Assembly (NCBI RefSeq): GCF_035994945.1
Contig: NZ_CP108677.1
Span: forward strand, 1,984,001 to 2,048,000
DNA length: 64,000 bases
Source of the DNA: Streptomyces sp. NBC_01216
Lineage (GTDB): Bacteria; Actinomycetota; Actinomycetes; Streptomycetales; Streptomycetaceae
Reading direction: 5' to 3'
This document shows positions 29,873 through 40,665 of this stretch, piece after piece. Position 1 is the first letter of the stretch. Each line of letters starts with the position of its first letter. Both the position numbers and the translations under genes were made by a program. Below the pieces are notes generated by a model. It was not told where the DNA came from and made no database searches. It saw nothing but the letters and a program-made list of their open reading frames with translations.

Positions 29873-30877
29873 TCAGTGCACCCGCACTCTCGGGTCAATA
29901 AGGCTGTACGCCAGGTCGACCAGCAGGTTGATGAGGACGTACACGACGGCGATGAACATGATGAAGCCCACGAGCACCGGATAGTCGCGGGCGTCGATGG
30001 AGGTGCGGATGAAGGAGCCGATTCCGCCGAAGGAGAAGACGGATTCGGTGAGGACCGCACCGGAGAGGAGGCTGCCGGTCAGCAGACCGATCGCGGTGAC
30101 GACGGGGAGTAGCGCGTTGCGCAGCACGTGGCGCACGCGGATGACGTTCTTCTCCAGGCCCTTGGAGTCGGCGGTCCGGATGTAGTCCTCGCCCAGCACT
30201 TCGAGCACGCTGGCGCGGGTCATCCGGACGATGACCGCGAGCGGGATGGAGGCGAGGGTGACGGCCGGCAGGATCAGGTGCATGAACGCGTCCCAGGAGG
30301 CGTCGAACTCACCGGTGAGGATGCCGTCGAGGATGGCGAGGCCGGTGACGTGGGTCGCGTCGAGACCGGTCGAGAGCCGTCCGTAGCTGGGGAAGATGCC
30401 GAGCTGGACGGCGAAGACACCCTTGAGGATCAGGGCGAGGAAGAACACCGGGATACAGATGCCGACGAGTGAGCCGGAGACGGAGGCGACGTCGAGCCAG
30501 CCGCCCCGCCGCTTGGCCGCGAGGTAGCCGAGCGGGATACCGAGGACGACGGCGATGATCATCGCGGCGACGCTGAGTTCCACGGTGGCCGGGAAGCGCA
30601 GGGCGAACTCGTCCCACACCGGCTGCCCGGTCTGGGTGGAGGTGCCGAGGTCCAGCTCGAAGATGCGCTTGAGGAAGCGGCCGTACTGCACCCAGACGGG
30701 CTGGTCGAGTCCCAGTGTCCGGTTGATGCGTGCCACTTCGGCTTCGGTCGCCCGCTCGCCCAGGATCGCTGAGGCGGGTCCGCCGGGCAGCCGGTTCAGC
30801 CACAGGAAGAGGAGAACCGACAGGCCGAGCAGGGTGGGTATGAGCTGTAGCAGTCTTCGTACGACGAGTCGCAGCAC
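29873..30877 (-). CDS. Peptide ABC importer permease (OppB/DppB type)
   Basis: A 334-residue permease with an N-terminal helix (LIPTLLGLSVLLFLWLNRLPGG), the conserved ATEAEVARINRTLGLDQP external segment, and five further helices including the EAA loop (YIRTADSKGLEKNVIRVRHVLRNALLPV). GTG at 30877 has AAGGGG eight bases upstream. A longer reading from GTG at 30928 would start inside the terminator stem and is less likely. First gene after the binding-protein gene, separated from it by a strong hairpin. Confidence 0.93.
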   Translation of the reverse strand: MLRLVVRRLLQLIPTLLGLSVLLFLWLNRLPGGPASAILGERATEAEVARINRTLGLDQPVWVQYGRFLKRIFELDLGTSTQTGQPVWDEFALRFPATVELSVAAMIIAVVLGIPLGYLAAKRRGGWLDVASVSGSLVGICIPVFFLALILKGVFAVQLGIFPSYGRLSTGLDATHVTGLAILDGILTGEFDASWDAFMHLILPAVTLASIPLAVIVRMTRASVLEVLGEDYIRTADSKGLEKNVIRVRHVLRNALLPVVTAIGLLTGSLLSGAVLTESVFSFGGIGSFIRTSIDARDYPVLVGFIMFIAVVYVLINLLVDLAYSLIDPRVRVH

Positions 30878-30912
30878 CCCGCGTGCCCCTTTCTTACGTG
30901 TGCGTGTGAAGC

Positions 30913-30950
30913 GGGTCCGCCCGGCCACTCAGTGGTGGCCGGGCGGACCC
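30913..30950 (-). terminator. Hairpin between the binding-protein and permease genes
   Basis: Perfect 16-base arms (30913-30928 and 30935-30950) around a 6-base loop, 14 bases past the binding-protein stop. Probably a partial terminator or mRNA stabiliser that keeps binding-protein levels above permease levels. Confidence 0.85.
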
Positions 30951-30964
30951 CGAGTGTGATGCGC

Positions 30965-32635
30965 TTACTTGAAGGAGACCTCGGCGAAGTTCTCCTGCGT
31001 CAGCGGGGAGACCTTGGGCGGGTTGACGTTCTTGGCGAACGCGATGGCCGGCGGCGAGGAGGAGATCGGGAGACCCGGCAGGTACTCCATGATCGTCTCG
31101 TTGGCCTTCTTGTACGCCTCGACGCGCTGCGTCGGGTCGGCGATCTTCGAGGCGCTGTTCACAGCGTCGAAGACCTTGGCGTCGTCGAAGCCCCACTGCT
31201 TCTCCGGCTTGGCGAACCAGGTACCGATGAAGTTGAAGCCGTCGTTGAAGTCACCGGTCCAGCCCAGCATGTGCAGGTCGCACGAGCCGGCCTCGGTGGC
31301 GTCCAGGTAGTCCGGGGCCCACTTCATGGGCTTCGGGGTGACGGTGATGCCGGCCTTCTCGAGGTCGGCCTTCATCAGCTCGAACATGTCCTGCGGGGCG
31401 GGCATGTAGGGGCGGGTGACCTCGGTCGGGTAGCAGAACTCGACCTTGAGGGCGGACTCGTCGGCGCTCTTCAGCAGCTCCTTGGACTTCGCGGTGTCGA
31501 AGGCGTACGTCTTCACCTTGTCCGAGTAGCCGGCGACCGTGTGAGGCATGAACTGCGTGGCCACCTTGCCGCCTTCGGGCAGCTGGGTCTTCACGATGTT
31601 CTCGCGGTCGATGGCGTGCGCGATGGCCTGGCGGACGGCGGGCTTCTTCAGCGCCGCGTTCTTGCCCTGGCTCATGCCCACGTAGAAGAGGTTGAAGACG
31701 TCGCGGGTCGGGACCTCGTAGCCCTCCTTCTCGAGGGTCTTCACGTCCGCGGGCGACACCAGGTCGTAGCCGTCGATGTCACCGGCCTGGAGCGCCTGAC
31801 GACGGCCTTCCTCGGTGTCGATCGTACGGAAGACCAGGTTCTTGACCTTGGCCTTCTCGCCCCAGTAGCCGTCGAAGCGCTCGAGGGTGACTTCCTTGTT
31901 GCCCTTGTTCCACTTCACGATCTTGTACGGGCCGGTGCCGGCGACCGTGCCGGCCTCCTGGCTGTACTTCGGGTACGTGATGGCGTCGCCCTTGGCGGAG
32001 GCGTCCTGCTTCTCGTACTCCTTGAGCGCCTTCGGCGAGTGGATCGCCAGGGCCTGGAGGGAGAAGCCGCCGGGGAGCTGCGCGGAGGGCTCGTTGACCT
32101 CGATGACGGCGGTCTTGTCGTCCTTCGCGGTGCAGGACTTGTAGTTCGCCTTCGGCGCCTCGGGGTCCTCGTTGTTCGCGAAGCCGCCCATGATGGACTG
32201 CCAGTAGTACGAGACCGCGCTGGACTGGTAGGTGCCCTTCCAGTTGAACCAGTGGTCGTAGTTCGCGCAGACGGCCGCGGCGTTGAACGCCTCGCCGTCG
32301 TGGAACGTGACGCCCTGGCGCAGGTTGAAGGTCCACACCGTGCCGGCCGGGTTGCTCGACCAGGTCTCGGCGAGGCCGCCGACGAGCTTGCTGCCGCCGG
32401 ACTCGTGCTCGAGGAGCGCCTCGAATGCCTGCCGGGTCACCCGGAAGGTCTCACCGTCGCTGGCGAGAGCGGGGTCGAGTGAACCGGGGTCACCGGCACC
32501 GGCGAACACGAACGTGTCCTTGGCGCCACCCTTGTCACCGTCCTTGCCGCGCTCACTGGAGCATCCGGTGGCGATCAGGCCGACGGCGACAGCCGCCGTC
32601 ATGGCCCGTACGGCTCTGGACTTGAATATTCGCAT
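30965..32635 (-). CDS. Peptide-binding lipoprotein of the ABC importer (SBP family 5)
   Basis: A 556-residue extracytoplasmic solute-binding protein. The lipoprotein signal has a basic start (MRIFKSRAVR) and a lipobox ending GLIATGC. The SBP_bac_5 fold is recognisable from LVGGLAETW, TFNLRQGVTFHDG, GTGPYKIVKW, LVFRTIDTEEGRRQAL, VRQAIAHAIDREN and GWTGDFNDGFNF. It captures peptides outside the membrane and hands them to the permeases. ATG at 32635 follows GGGGTGGACCC; the frame is open further upstream, but the signal peptide fixes this start. First gene of the operon. The size of its ligand is not evident. Confidence 0.94.
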   Translation of the reverse strand: MRIFKSRAVRAMTAAVAVGLIATGCSSERGKDGDKGGAKDTFVFAGAGDPGSLDPALASDGETFRVTRQAFEALLEHESGGSKLVGGLAETWSSNPAGTVWTFNLRQGVTFHDGEAFNAAAVCANYDHWFNWKGTYQSSAVSYYWQSIMGGFANNEDPEAPKANYKSCTAKDDKTAVIEVNEPSAQLPGGFSLQALAIHSPKALKEYEKQDASAKGDAITYPKYSQEAGTVAGTGPYKIVKWNKGNKEVTLERFDGYWGEKAKVKNLVFRTIDTEEGRRQALQAGDIDGYDLVSPADVKTLEKEGYEVPTRDVFNLFYVGMSQGKNAALKKPAVRQAIAHAIDRENIVKTQLPEGGKVATQFMPHTVAGYSDKVKTYAFDTAKSKELLKSADESALKVEFCYPTEVTRPYMPAPQDMFELMKADLEKAGITVTPKPMKWAPDYLDATEAGSCDLHMLGWTGDFNDGFNFIGTWFAKPEKQWGFDDAKVFDAVNSASKIADPTQRVEAYKKANETIMEYLPGLPISSSPPAIAFAKNVNPPKVSPLTQENFAEVSFK

Positions 32636-32895
32636 GGGTCCACCCCAGGGTTCCGCCGTGTGGAGAGGTCTTGACCGGCCGAACACTACCCACGGGCAAC
32701 CAGCAGGAGAACAGTCCGGATAACGGTGATACCTAGTCGAGACCCGGACACTCGCCAAACCGGTCAGATCCAGGACAACTGCACGGCGGTCGTTAACGCC
32801 CCTGACATCCCGGCGAGTTCGAAGCGCCTTCCGGGGCCCCTCCGACGACCTCGCCGTCCGGTGGTTCCGGCGGTTCCTGCGGTGGAACGACCGGG

Positions 32896-33711
32896 TCAGT
32901 ACGCGCGGGGAGCGGGCGGCGGGTAACCGTAGCCGGGGGCCTGGGGGGCCGGGGCCGCGTGCGCCTCACGGTCGTAGAAGGGGCGGGCGTTGGACCGCAG
33001 CCACATCGTCACGGGGTCGTGCTCGTCGGACATGGCGACGGTCGACACCGGCAGTCCGTCGGGCACGGCGGAGACCGATTCCCGCATCATGGCCCGCACC
33101 GTCTCCACCGAGGTCGCGGAGGAGTCGTAGAGGTCGAGGCCGATGGCGAGGTAGGGAGAGCCCAGCGCGGGCTGGACCCAGGCGCGGCGCAGCGACCGGA
33201 CCGGCGGGGTGCGGTGCGCGTTCTGGGTCAGCAGGGCGTAGAACTGCGGGATCTCCAGGGCTGGTTCGGACAGCCGCAGGGGTCCGGCGGGCATCCGGTC
33301 GAGACCGGTGGCGATGCGCCGGAGGTCGGCCCAGGGGATGCCGACGCCGCCGCCGGGGTCGTGCGGGTTCAGCCAGATGCCCCAGCGGTCGGGGTAGAGC
33401 GCGCGGGCGATGTCCCGTCCTGTGACGACCTCGTGGGCCCGGTTCCATCCGGAGACGGCCAGCTCCTGCGCGGAGGTGACGCAGGGCGCGTACCCGAGGC
33501 CGTCGATCTCCATCTTCCCGTACTGGGCGTCCGGCGAGCCGGACCGGCCGTGCCAGAGCAGCATCCAGACGTTGCCGTCGGCAAGGGCGTGGAGCAGCCG
33601 TTCGTACGCGTCGTAGCGTCCGGGTGTCACCTGGCGCAGCATGTACTCGACCTGTCCGGCCGCAGCGGTGCCTGACGCGCTCACCGTGGGTCCCGCCCCT
33701 CTTTCGTCCAC
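32896..33711 (-). CDS. SseB-like protein, paralogue 2
   Basis: A 271-residue cytoplasmic protein related to SseB (enhanced serine sensitivity) proteins. It has the family's MEIDGLGYAPCVTSAQELA segment and a C-terminal domain ending WLRSNARPFYDRE, plus a Tyr/Pro/Gly-rich tail. Molecular function is unknown; E. coli sseB overexpression alters serine sensitivity. The adjacent upstream gene encodes a related protein with the parallel MEIDGFPYVPVFSSEQQF motif, so the pair arose by duplication. Start 33711 (GTG) has AAGGAAG nine bases upstream; GTG at 33684 is possible. Confidence 0.75.
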   Translation of the reverse strand: MDERGAGPTVSASGTAAAGQVEYMLRQVTPGRYDAYERLLHALADGNVWMLLWHGRSGSPDAQYGKMEIDGLGYAPCVTSAQELAVSGWNRAHEVVTGRDIARALYPDRWGIWLNPHDPGGGVGIPWADLRRIATGLDRMPAGPLRLSEPALEIPQFYALLTQNAHRTPPVRSLRRAWVQPALGSPYLAIGLDLYDSSATSVETVRAMMRESVSAVPDGLPVSTVAMSDEHDPVTMWLRSNARPFYDREAHAAPAPQAPGYGYPPPAPRAY

Positions 33712-33738
33712 CGAAAACCGCTTCCTTGACTGCTTTCC

Positions 33739-34479
33739 CTACGCGGGGACCCGCTGGTAGAAGGGACGCACCCGCTCCAGCATCCAGTCCCCGACCGGGT
33801 CCTGCGCGAGGTCCAGCAGGATGAGATTGACCGGCCAGGCCACCTCGACCCGGCCCAGTGCGCGGCCGAGCGCGTCCAGGGGCGCGTTGCGGTCGACGCC
33901 CTCCTGGGCGACGAGCTGGACGCCGACGAAGAGGGCCGGTTCGGTGCCCTCGACGCTGGCCAGGGCACGGCGGGCGGTGACGACGACTCCGGTGGCCTCG
34001 AACTCGGCGGCGGCGACGGAGAGGAAGTCGACCGGGTCGTCCTGCCAGTCGGGTTCGAAGAGCCGGACCCGGCCGCCGGTCGCGGGCCCGTCCAGCACGG
34101 TACGGCCGACCCGGCACAATTCGGCCACGGCCGGCGCGGGCAGCGGAGCGCCGACGGTGCCGCCGGGGTTCACGGCGATGCCGAGCTGCGGGGGCAGGCC
34201 GCGGGCGAAGTCCCGGGCGGGGGCGACCGTGAAGGACATGTGGCTGCCGACGCAGGCGAGGAACTGCTGCTCGGAACTGAACACGGGGACGTACGGGAAA
34301 CCGTCGATCTCCATGGTGGGCAGGTCGAGCTCGGTGCTGTCGGGGCCGCCGCCGTTGGGCAGCGGCACCCAGACGGAACTCCGTCCGAGTACCTCGACGA
34401 GCCGGCCCCCGGCCGCGGGGTTGCCCAGCGAGGCGGCCAGCACCTCTTCGAGCTCGTTGCCCGGCCACGTAACGTCCAC
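33739..34479 (-). CDS. SseB-like protein, paralogue 1
   Basis: A 246-residue SseB-family protein. The N-terminal domain carries the family hallmark SSVWVPLPNGG followed by MEIDGFPYVPVFSSEQQFLA. The C-terminal domain resembles the SseB C-terminal fold (ALFVGVQLVAQEG, then WMLERVRPFYQRVPA). No signal or membrane segment. It lies 27 bases upstream of its paralogue, and the pair is about 1.3 kb from the glycine/serine operon. GTG at 34479 (VDVTWPGNEL) matches the usual family start; GTG at 34503 is an alternative. Confidence 0.78.
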   Translation of the reverse strand: MDVTWPGNELEEVLAASLGNPAAGGRLVEVLGRSSVWVPLPNGGGPDSTELDLPTMEIDGFPYVPVFSSEQQFLACVGSHMSFTVAPARDFARGLPPQLGIAVNPGGTVGAPLPAPAVAELCRVGRTVLDGPATGGRVRLFEPDWQDDPVDFLSVAAAEFEATGVVVTARRALASVEGTEPALFVGVQLVAQEGVDRNAPLDALGRALGRVEVAWPVNLILLDLAQDPVGDWMLERVRPFYQRVPA

Positions 34480-34680
34480 GGTTCTCGGTTCCCCTTCTCG
34501 CACGCTGTCGTCACGCGCCCTCGGGGCAGAACCCTAACGCTGCCCTGGCGCCACCGTGGCCAGATACGCACGGAGTATGCCGGTCCGTGACGTCCGGCAC
34601 GGCCGTCCGCTCGGCCCTGCAACCCCCACTGGGCCCCCCGTCGACCGCCTTCCGCCTCCTCGTGCGCGGCGCCTCGGTGG

Positions 34681-35352
34681 TCAGCCGGCGTCACGGAAGT
34701 CGATCCTGCGCAGGGCGCCGGCCGCGTCACGGTCGAGGAGGGTCGCCGAGGCGCAGCCCCGGGGCAGGCGGCCGGACTCCACGGCACGCAGCAGGCGGCC
34801 GATGGCGCGGCGGTGCCGGGCGAAGGCGTAGCCGGAGACCCCGCGGCCCCGCTCGCGCTGTCCCTCGCGGGCCGCCTCGGGGGTGACGTCGAGCATCACC
34901 AGGTGCAGGGCGCGGCCCCGCCGGCGCGCCTCCCGGGCGAGCCAGGCCCGCACCCAGGTCTGGGTACCGCAGTCGTGGACGATGACGCTGCGGCCGGAGC
35001 GCAGGTCGCGACGGAGCCCGGCGTAGTGGGCGATCCGTACCAGCGGCCGGTAGACGGCGTAGGGCAGGAGCCGCGGGACGCGGGCCTCCCAGCGTTCCCG
35101 GGCGTTCTGCGAGTCGACGCCCCGGCCCTCTGCCGCGCGTGCCATCAGGGTCGACTTGCCGCTGCCGGGCAGCCCGGATACCACCACCACGTCGCCGGTG
35201 GTGAAGGTCAGGACCCGGGGCCCGCGACCCTCGCGTTCGCGGAGGTCACGCAGCAGGGGCACGGCCGCGGTGGCCTTGCGGGTCCTGGCCCTGGCCCGGC
35301 CGCCCGGCAGTCCCGCCTCGGCCGCGTAGGCACCGGTCCGCTGGAACGTCAT
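34681..35352 (-). CDS. P-loop NTPase, kinase-like
   Basis: A 223-residue protein with an N-terminal basic segment and a Walker A motif VSGLPGSGKSTLMARAAEG. A Walker-B-like HLVMLDVTPEAAREG and a lid-like Arg cluster (GQRERGRGVSGYAFARHRRA) follow, a layout typical of small-molecule or zeta-type kinases. The phosphate acceptor is unknown. It is divergent from the glycine riboswitch and lies 201 bases upstream of the SseB-like pair on the same strand. Confidence 0.8.
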   Translation of the reverse strand: MTFQRTGAYAAEAGLPGGRARARTRKATAAVPLLRDLREREGRGPRVLTFTTGDVVVVSGLPGSGKSTLMARAAEGRGVDSQNARERWEARVPRLLPYAVYRPLVRIAHYAGLRRDLRSGRSVIVHDCGTQTWVRAWLAREARRRGRALHLVMLDVTPEAAREGQRERGRGVSGYAFARHRRAIGRLLRAVESGRLPRGCASATLLDRDAAGALRRIDFRDAG

Positions 35353-35499
35353 CGCTTCTCCCCCCGTCGGGCCCCTGCGAAGGGCCTCGCCTCAAGAAGT
35401 GTAAAGAGACGGTAATGCGGCACAAGCGATTTGCCGATCAGATCCCGCGTGCAATGATGTGCGCGCCAAGCGCACACAACCTCATACCGGCCGCTCGAA

Positions 35500-35720
35500 T
35501 CCGCGCGGGAGAGTCCTGGACAGGCTGTAGCACTGCTGTAGCAGTCCGGGCGCCGAAGGAGCAAGACCCTCCCTTGAATCTCTCAGGCCCCGTACCGCGT
35601 GGATGAGGCAGATCTGAAAAGCGAACCGCCCCGGCAGCCCCGGTGCGGTTCCACCCAAGGTGCAAACCGGGGATGCCCTCGGTGAACCTCTCAGGTTCCA
35701 TGACAGATGGGGAGGATCGT
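35500..35720 (+). promoter_or_regulatory. Tandem glycine riboswitch upstream of gcvT
   Basis: Two consecutive glycine aptamers. The first has GCGGGAGAGTC (35504), GCGCCGAAGGAGCAA (35550), CTCTCAGG (35580-35587) and GATGAGGCAGATCTG (35602). The second has ACCCAAGGTGCAAAC (35653), GAACCTCTCAGGTTC (35684) and ATGACAGATGGGGAGG (35699). These conserved blocks define the gcvT RNA element, which binds glycine and generally switches expression on. The gcvT start is about 60 bases downstream, so translational or short-range transcriptional control is expected. Confidence 0.96.
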
Positions 35721-35778
35721 CCTCATCCGTCATGCACGTCGTGCCCTGCACGCCCTCCTGGGACTTGGGAGCCACCCC

Positions 35779-36915
35779 ATGAGCAACACCCCCCGCCTGA
35801 CCGCCCTCGATGCCGTGCATCGTTCGCTGGGCGCGACCATGACCGACTTCGCCGGCTGGGACATGCCGCTGCGCTACGCCAGCGAGCGCGACGAGCACAA
35901 CGCCGTCCGCACCAGGGCCGGCCTCTTCGACCTCTCCCACATGGGCGAGATCACGGTGACCGGCCCGCAGGCCGTCGAGCTGCTCGACCACGCGCTGGTC
36001 GGCAACATCTCGACCGTGGGTCCCGGCCGTGCCCGCTACACGATGATCTGCCGGGAGGACGGCGGCATCCTCGACGACCTGATCGTGTACCGGCTGCAGG
36101 AGCGGGAGGCACCGGCCGAGTACCTGGTCGTCGCCAACGCCTCCAACGCCCAGACCGTCCTCGACGCCCTCACGGAGCGCGCGGCCGGCTTCGACGCCGA
36201 GGTGCGCGACGACCGTGACGCGTACGCCCTGATCGCCGTCCAGGGCCCGGAGTCCCCCGGCATCCTGAAGTCGCTCACCGACGCCGACCTGGACGGTCTG
36301 AAGTACTACGCCGGCCTGCCCGGCACGGTCGCCGGGGTCCCCGCCCTGATCGCCCGGACGGGCTACACCGGCGAGGACGGCTTCGAGCTGTTCCTGAAGC
36401 CCGAGCACGCCGAGGGCGTGTGGAAGGCGCTGACCGAGGCGGGCGCCCCGGTCGGCCTGATCCCGTGCGGGCTGTCCTGCCGTGACACGCTGCGTCTGGA
36501 GGCGGGCATGCCGCTGTACGGGCACGAGCTGACCACCGCGCTCACCCCCTTCGACGCCGGTCTCGGCCGAGTCGTGAAGTTCGAGAAGACGACGAACGGC
36601 GGTGCCTTCGTCGGTCGCGAGGCGCTGGAGGCCGCCGCCGAGCGCGCCGCCGGCAGCCCGCCGCGCAAGCTGGTCGGCCTGATCGCCGAGGGCCGCCGGG
36701 TCCCGCGGGCGGGCATGCCGGTCGTCGCCGACGGCGTGGTCGTCGGCGAGGTCACCTCGGGGGCCCCGTCCCCGACCCTCGGAAAGCCGATCGCCATGGC
36801 CTACGTGGACGCGGCGCACGCCGAGGCCGGCACCCAGGGTGTAGGTGTGGACATCCGCGGCACCCACGAGCCGTACGAGGTCGTCGCCCTGCCGTTCTAC
36901 AAGCGCCGGAAGTGA
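35779..36915 (+). CDS. gcvT: Glycine cleavage system T protein (aminomethyltransferase)
   Basis: A 378-residue GcvT that moves the aminomethyl group from lipoyl-GcvH to tetrahydrofolate, releasing ammonia. Family marks: [23 protein letters not shown], the folate-binding region around [11 protein letters not shown], and [17 protein letters not shown] at 35779 follows GGGAG by seven bases. First gene of gcvT-gcvH-glyA, directly below the glycine riboswitch. gcvP, needed for the complete cleavage reaction, is not in the window. Confidence 0.97.
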   Translation: MSNTPRLTALDAVHRSLGATMTDFAGWDMPLRYASERDEHNAVRTRAGLFDLSHMGEITVTGPQAVELLDHALVGNISTVGPGRARYTMICREDGGILDDLIVYRLQEREAPAEYLVVANASNAQTVLDALTERAAGFDAEVRDDRDAYALIAVQGPESPGILKSLTDADLDGLKYYAGLPGTVAGVPALIARTGYTGEDGFELFLKPEHAEGVWKALTEAGAPVGLIPCGLSCRDTLRLEAGMPLYGHELTTALTPFDAGLGRVVKFEKTTNGGAFVGREALEAAAERAAGSPPRKLVGLIAEGRRVPRAGMPVVADGVVVGEVTSGAPSPTLGKPIAMAYVDAAHAEAGTQGVGVDIRGTHEPYEVVALPFYKRRK

Positions 36916-37015
36916 CGTTTCCCCGGGCCGTCGGCGCCCGGGTCCGTCTCGGCTCGCGTCTCACGTGGCAAGACCCACGTTCATCAGCACTCCCCCGATC
37001 CAGGAGAATCAGGTC

Positions 37016-37396
37016 ATGAGCAACCCCCAGCAGCTGCGTTACACCAAGGAGCACGAGTGGCTGTCGGACGTCGAGGACGGCGTCGCGACGGTCGGCATCA
37101 CGGAGTTCGCCGCCAACGCGCTCGGTGACGTCGTCTACGCCCAGCTTCCCGAGGTCGGCGACACGGTCACCGCGGGCGAGACCTGCGGCGAGCTGGAGTC
37201 GACGAAGTCGGTCAGCGATCTGTACTCCCCGGTCACCGGCGAGGTCGTCGCCGCCAACCAGGACGTCGTGGACGACCCGTCCCTGGTGAACACCGCACCG
37301 TTCGAGGGTGGCTGGCTGTTCAAGGTACGCGTCGCCGAGGAGCCGAAGGACCTGCTCTCCGCCGCCGAGTACGCCGAGTTCTCCGCCGGGAACTGA
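37016..37396 (+). CDS. gcvH: Glycine cleavage system H protein
   Basis: A 126-residue lipoyl carrier that shuttles the aminomethyl intermediate between P, T and L proteins. The lipoyl lysine is K64 in [14 protein letters not shown]. The typical start ([10 protein letters not shown]) and [15 protein letters not shown] segments are present. ATG at 37016 has GGAG upstream. It lies 100 bases after gcvT and 20 bases before glyA. Confidence 0.97.
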   Translation: MSNPQQLRYTKEHEWLSDVEDGVATVGITEFAANALGDVVYAQLPEVGDTVTAGETCGELESTKSVSDLYSPVTGEVVAANQDVVDDPSLVNTAPFEGGWLFKVRVAEEPKDLLSAAEYAEFSAGN

Positions 37397-37416
37397 GACC
37401 CCTTAGGGATCGATTC

Positions 37417-38676
37417 ATGTCGCTTCTGAACACCCCTCTCCACGAGCTGGACCCCGACGTCGCCGCCGCTGTCGACGCCGAGCTCCACCGCCAGCAGTCC
37501 ACCCTCGAGATGATCGCCTCGGAGAACTTCGCTCCGGTCGCGGTCATGGAGGCCCAGGGCTCCGTCCTCACCAACAAGTACGCCGAGGGCTACCCGGGCC
37601 GCCGCTACTACGGCGGCTGCGAGCACGTCGACGTGGCCGAGCAGATCGCGATCGACCGGATCAAGGACCTGTTCGGCGCCGAGTACGCCAACGTGCAGCC
37701 GCACTCCGGCGCCTCCGCCAATCAGGCCGCGCTGTTCGCGATCGCCAAGCCCGGCGACACGATCCTCGGCCTGGACCTGGCGCACGGCGGCCACCTCACC
37801 CACGGCATGCGCCTGAACTTCTCCGGCAAGCAGTTCGAGGTGGTCGCCTACCACGTCGACGAGGCAGGTCTGGTCGACATGGCCGAGGTCGAGCGCCTCG
37901 CCAAGGAGCACCGCCCCAAGGTGATCATCGCGGGCTGGTCCGCCTACCCGCGTCAGCTGGACTTCGCCGAGTTCCGCCGGATCGCGGACGAGGTCGAGGC
38001 GTACCTGTGGGTCGACATGGCCCACTTCGCCGGCCTGGTCGCGGCGGGTCTGCACCCGAACCCGGTCGAGTACGCGGACGTGGTGACCTCCACCACGCAC
38101 AAGACGCTCGGCGGCCCGCGCGGCGGCATCATCCTGGCGAAGAAGGAGTTCGCGAAGAAGCTGAACTCCTCGGTCTTCCCCGGCTTCCAGGGCGGTCCGC
38201 TGGAGCACGTGATCGCGGCCAAGGCCGTCTCGTTCAAGATCGCGGCCTCGGAGGAGTTCAAGGAGCGCCAGCAGCGCACGCTGGACGGCGCCCGCATCCT
38301 CGCCGAGCGCCTGGTCCAGGACGACGTCACCCGGCACGGTGTCTCCGTGCTGTCCGGCGGCACGGACGTGCACCTGGTCCTGGTGGACCTGCGGGACTCC
38401 GAGCTCGACGGCCAGCAGGCCGAGGACCGTCTCCACGAGGTCGGCATCACGGTCAACCGGAACGCGGTCCCGAACGACCCGCGTCCGCCGATGGTCACCT
38501 CGGGTCTGCGCATCGGCACGCCGGCGCTCGCGACCCGCGGCTTCGGCACCGAGGACTTCGCCGAGGTCGCCGACATCATCGCCGAGACCCTGAAGCCGGG
38601 CTTCGACGCTCCGGCCCTCAAGGCACGGGTGACCGCTCTGGCAGACAAGCACCCGCTGTACCCCGGCCTGAAGTAG
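37417..38676 (+). CDS. glyA: Serine hydroxymethyltransferase
   Basis: A 419-residue PLP enzyme interconverting serine and glycine with tetrahydrofolate. Key features are [11 protein letters not shown], the YYGGCEHVD loop, [12 protein letters not shown] and the PLP lysine in [14 protein letters not shown]. Full length. Together with GcvT/GcvH it links glycine to the one-carbon pool. A hairpin follows at 38707-38744. Confidence 0.98.
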   Translation: MSLLNTPLHELDPDVAAAVDAELHRQQSTLEMIASENFAPVAVMEAQGSVLTNKYAEGYPGRRYYGGCEHVDVAEQIAIDRIKDLFGAEYANVQPHSGASANQAALFAIAKPGDTILGLDLAHGGHLTHGMRLNFSGKQFEVVAYHVDEAGLVDMAEVERLAKEHRPKVIIAGWSAYPRQLDFAEFRRIADEVEAYLWVDMAHFAGLVAAGLHPNPVEYADVVTSTTHKTLGGPRGGIILAKKEFAKKLNSSVFPGFQGGPLEHVIAAKAVSFKIAASEEFKERQQRTLDGARILAERLVQDDVTRHGVSVLSGGTDVHLVLVDLRDSELDGQQAEDRLHEVGITVNRNAVPNDPRPPMVTSGLRIGTPALATRGFGTEDFAEVADIIAETLKPGFDAPALKARVTALADKHPLYPGLK

Positions 38677-38706
38677 TTTCGTACCTTTCCGTTCGTACGA
38701 ACATGC

Positions 38707-38744
38707 GGGGCACCGCGCACACTGGACTGTGAGCGCGGTGCCCC
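38707..38744 (+). terminator. Hairpin between glyA and sdaA
   Basis: GGGGCACCGCGC (38707-38718) and its exact complement (38733-38744), 14-base loop. Likely reduces read-through from the riboswitch operon into sdaA. Confidence 0.7.
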
Positions 38745-38833
38745 GACCCGTGTCCCACCCGCTCGTGATCTTCCTGCTCCGTTCTGCACCACCCCGGCAG
38801 ACAACGGCGTCTACCACCCACAAGGAGTCCCCC

Positions 38834-40219
<1,386 letters not shown>

Positions 40220-40338
40220 GGCTGTAGGCCCACCCACCGACCAGGACACCGTCGACAGCGTCTATCCTCCCTCCACCGGCTGACGGCCGCACCGGCGCAG
40301 CGATCCGCTCGGCGGAAGTGACGCCGGTCTTCCGAGCC

Positions 40339-40380
40339 GCCGGCGGGCGGCGGGAACTCCGGTTCCCGCCGCCCGCCGGC
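40339..40380 (+). terminator. Strong terminator after sdaA
   Basis: Perfect 19-base arms (40339-40357 and 40362-40380) with a TCCG loop, the longest perfect hairpin in the window. It may also serve the minus-strand remnant at 40396. Confidence 0.92.
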
Positions 40381-40395
40381 TACTGTCGCAGCCCC

Positions 40396-40569
40396 TCACC
40401 AGCCGATCGCCGTCCCGGGGGCCACCGTCCGCACGTCTGCGCCCCTGGCCCGCAGCGCGCCCCGCACCGCCGCCTGGAGCAGAGTGGTCGTCAGGCCCTC
40501 GCTGACGAGAAGCCCCGCCGACGCCGGACAGCGCGGCTGAAAGCAGTCGTCACGAAGGCCGGATTCCAC
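40396..40569 (-). pseudogene. Short open frame, possible C-terminal remnant of a lost gene
   Basis: A 57-residue frame with coding-like GC third positions (LLVSEGLTTTLLQAAVRGAL, ending PGTAIGW) that ends next to the strong terminator. It is bounded upstream by an in-frame stop at 40570-40572 directly before a GTG that has no ribosome site. I do not recognise a family. A decayed 3' end of an old gene is the simplest reading. Confidence 0.3.
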
Positions 40570-40665
40570 TCACTCGGAAGTGATGCGCGGCCTCCCCGAG
40601 GCCCCTTGCACGGCCGCGCCGGGTCCCCGGCCGGGCTCCGGGACCGGCCGGGAACCACCCGGGTT

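Noticed and set aside
35707..35778. Upstream extension of gcvT
   Set aside because: The frame is open from 35707, but this lies over the riboswitch 3' end. ATG at 35779 has a good ribosome site and matches the family start.
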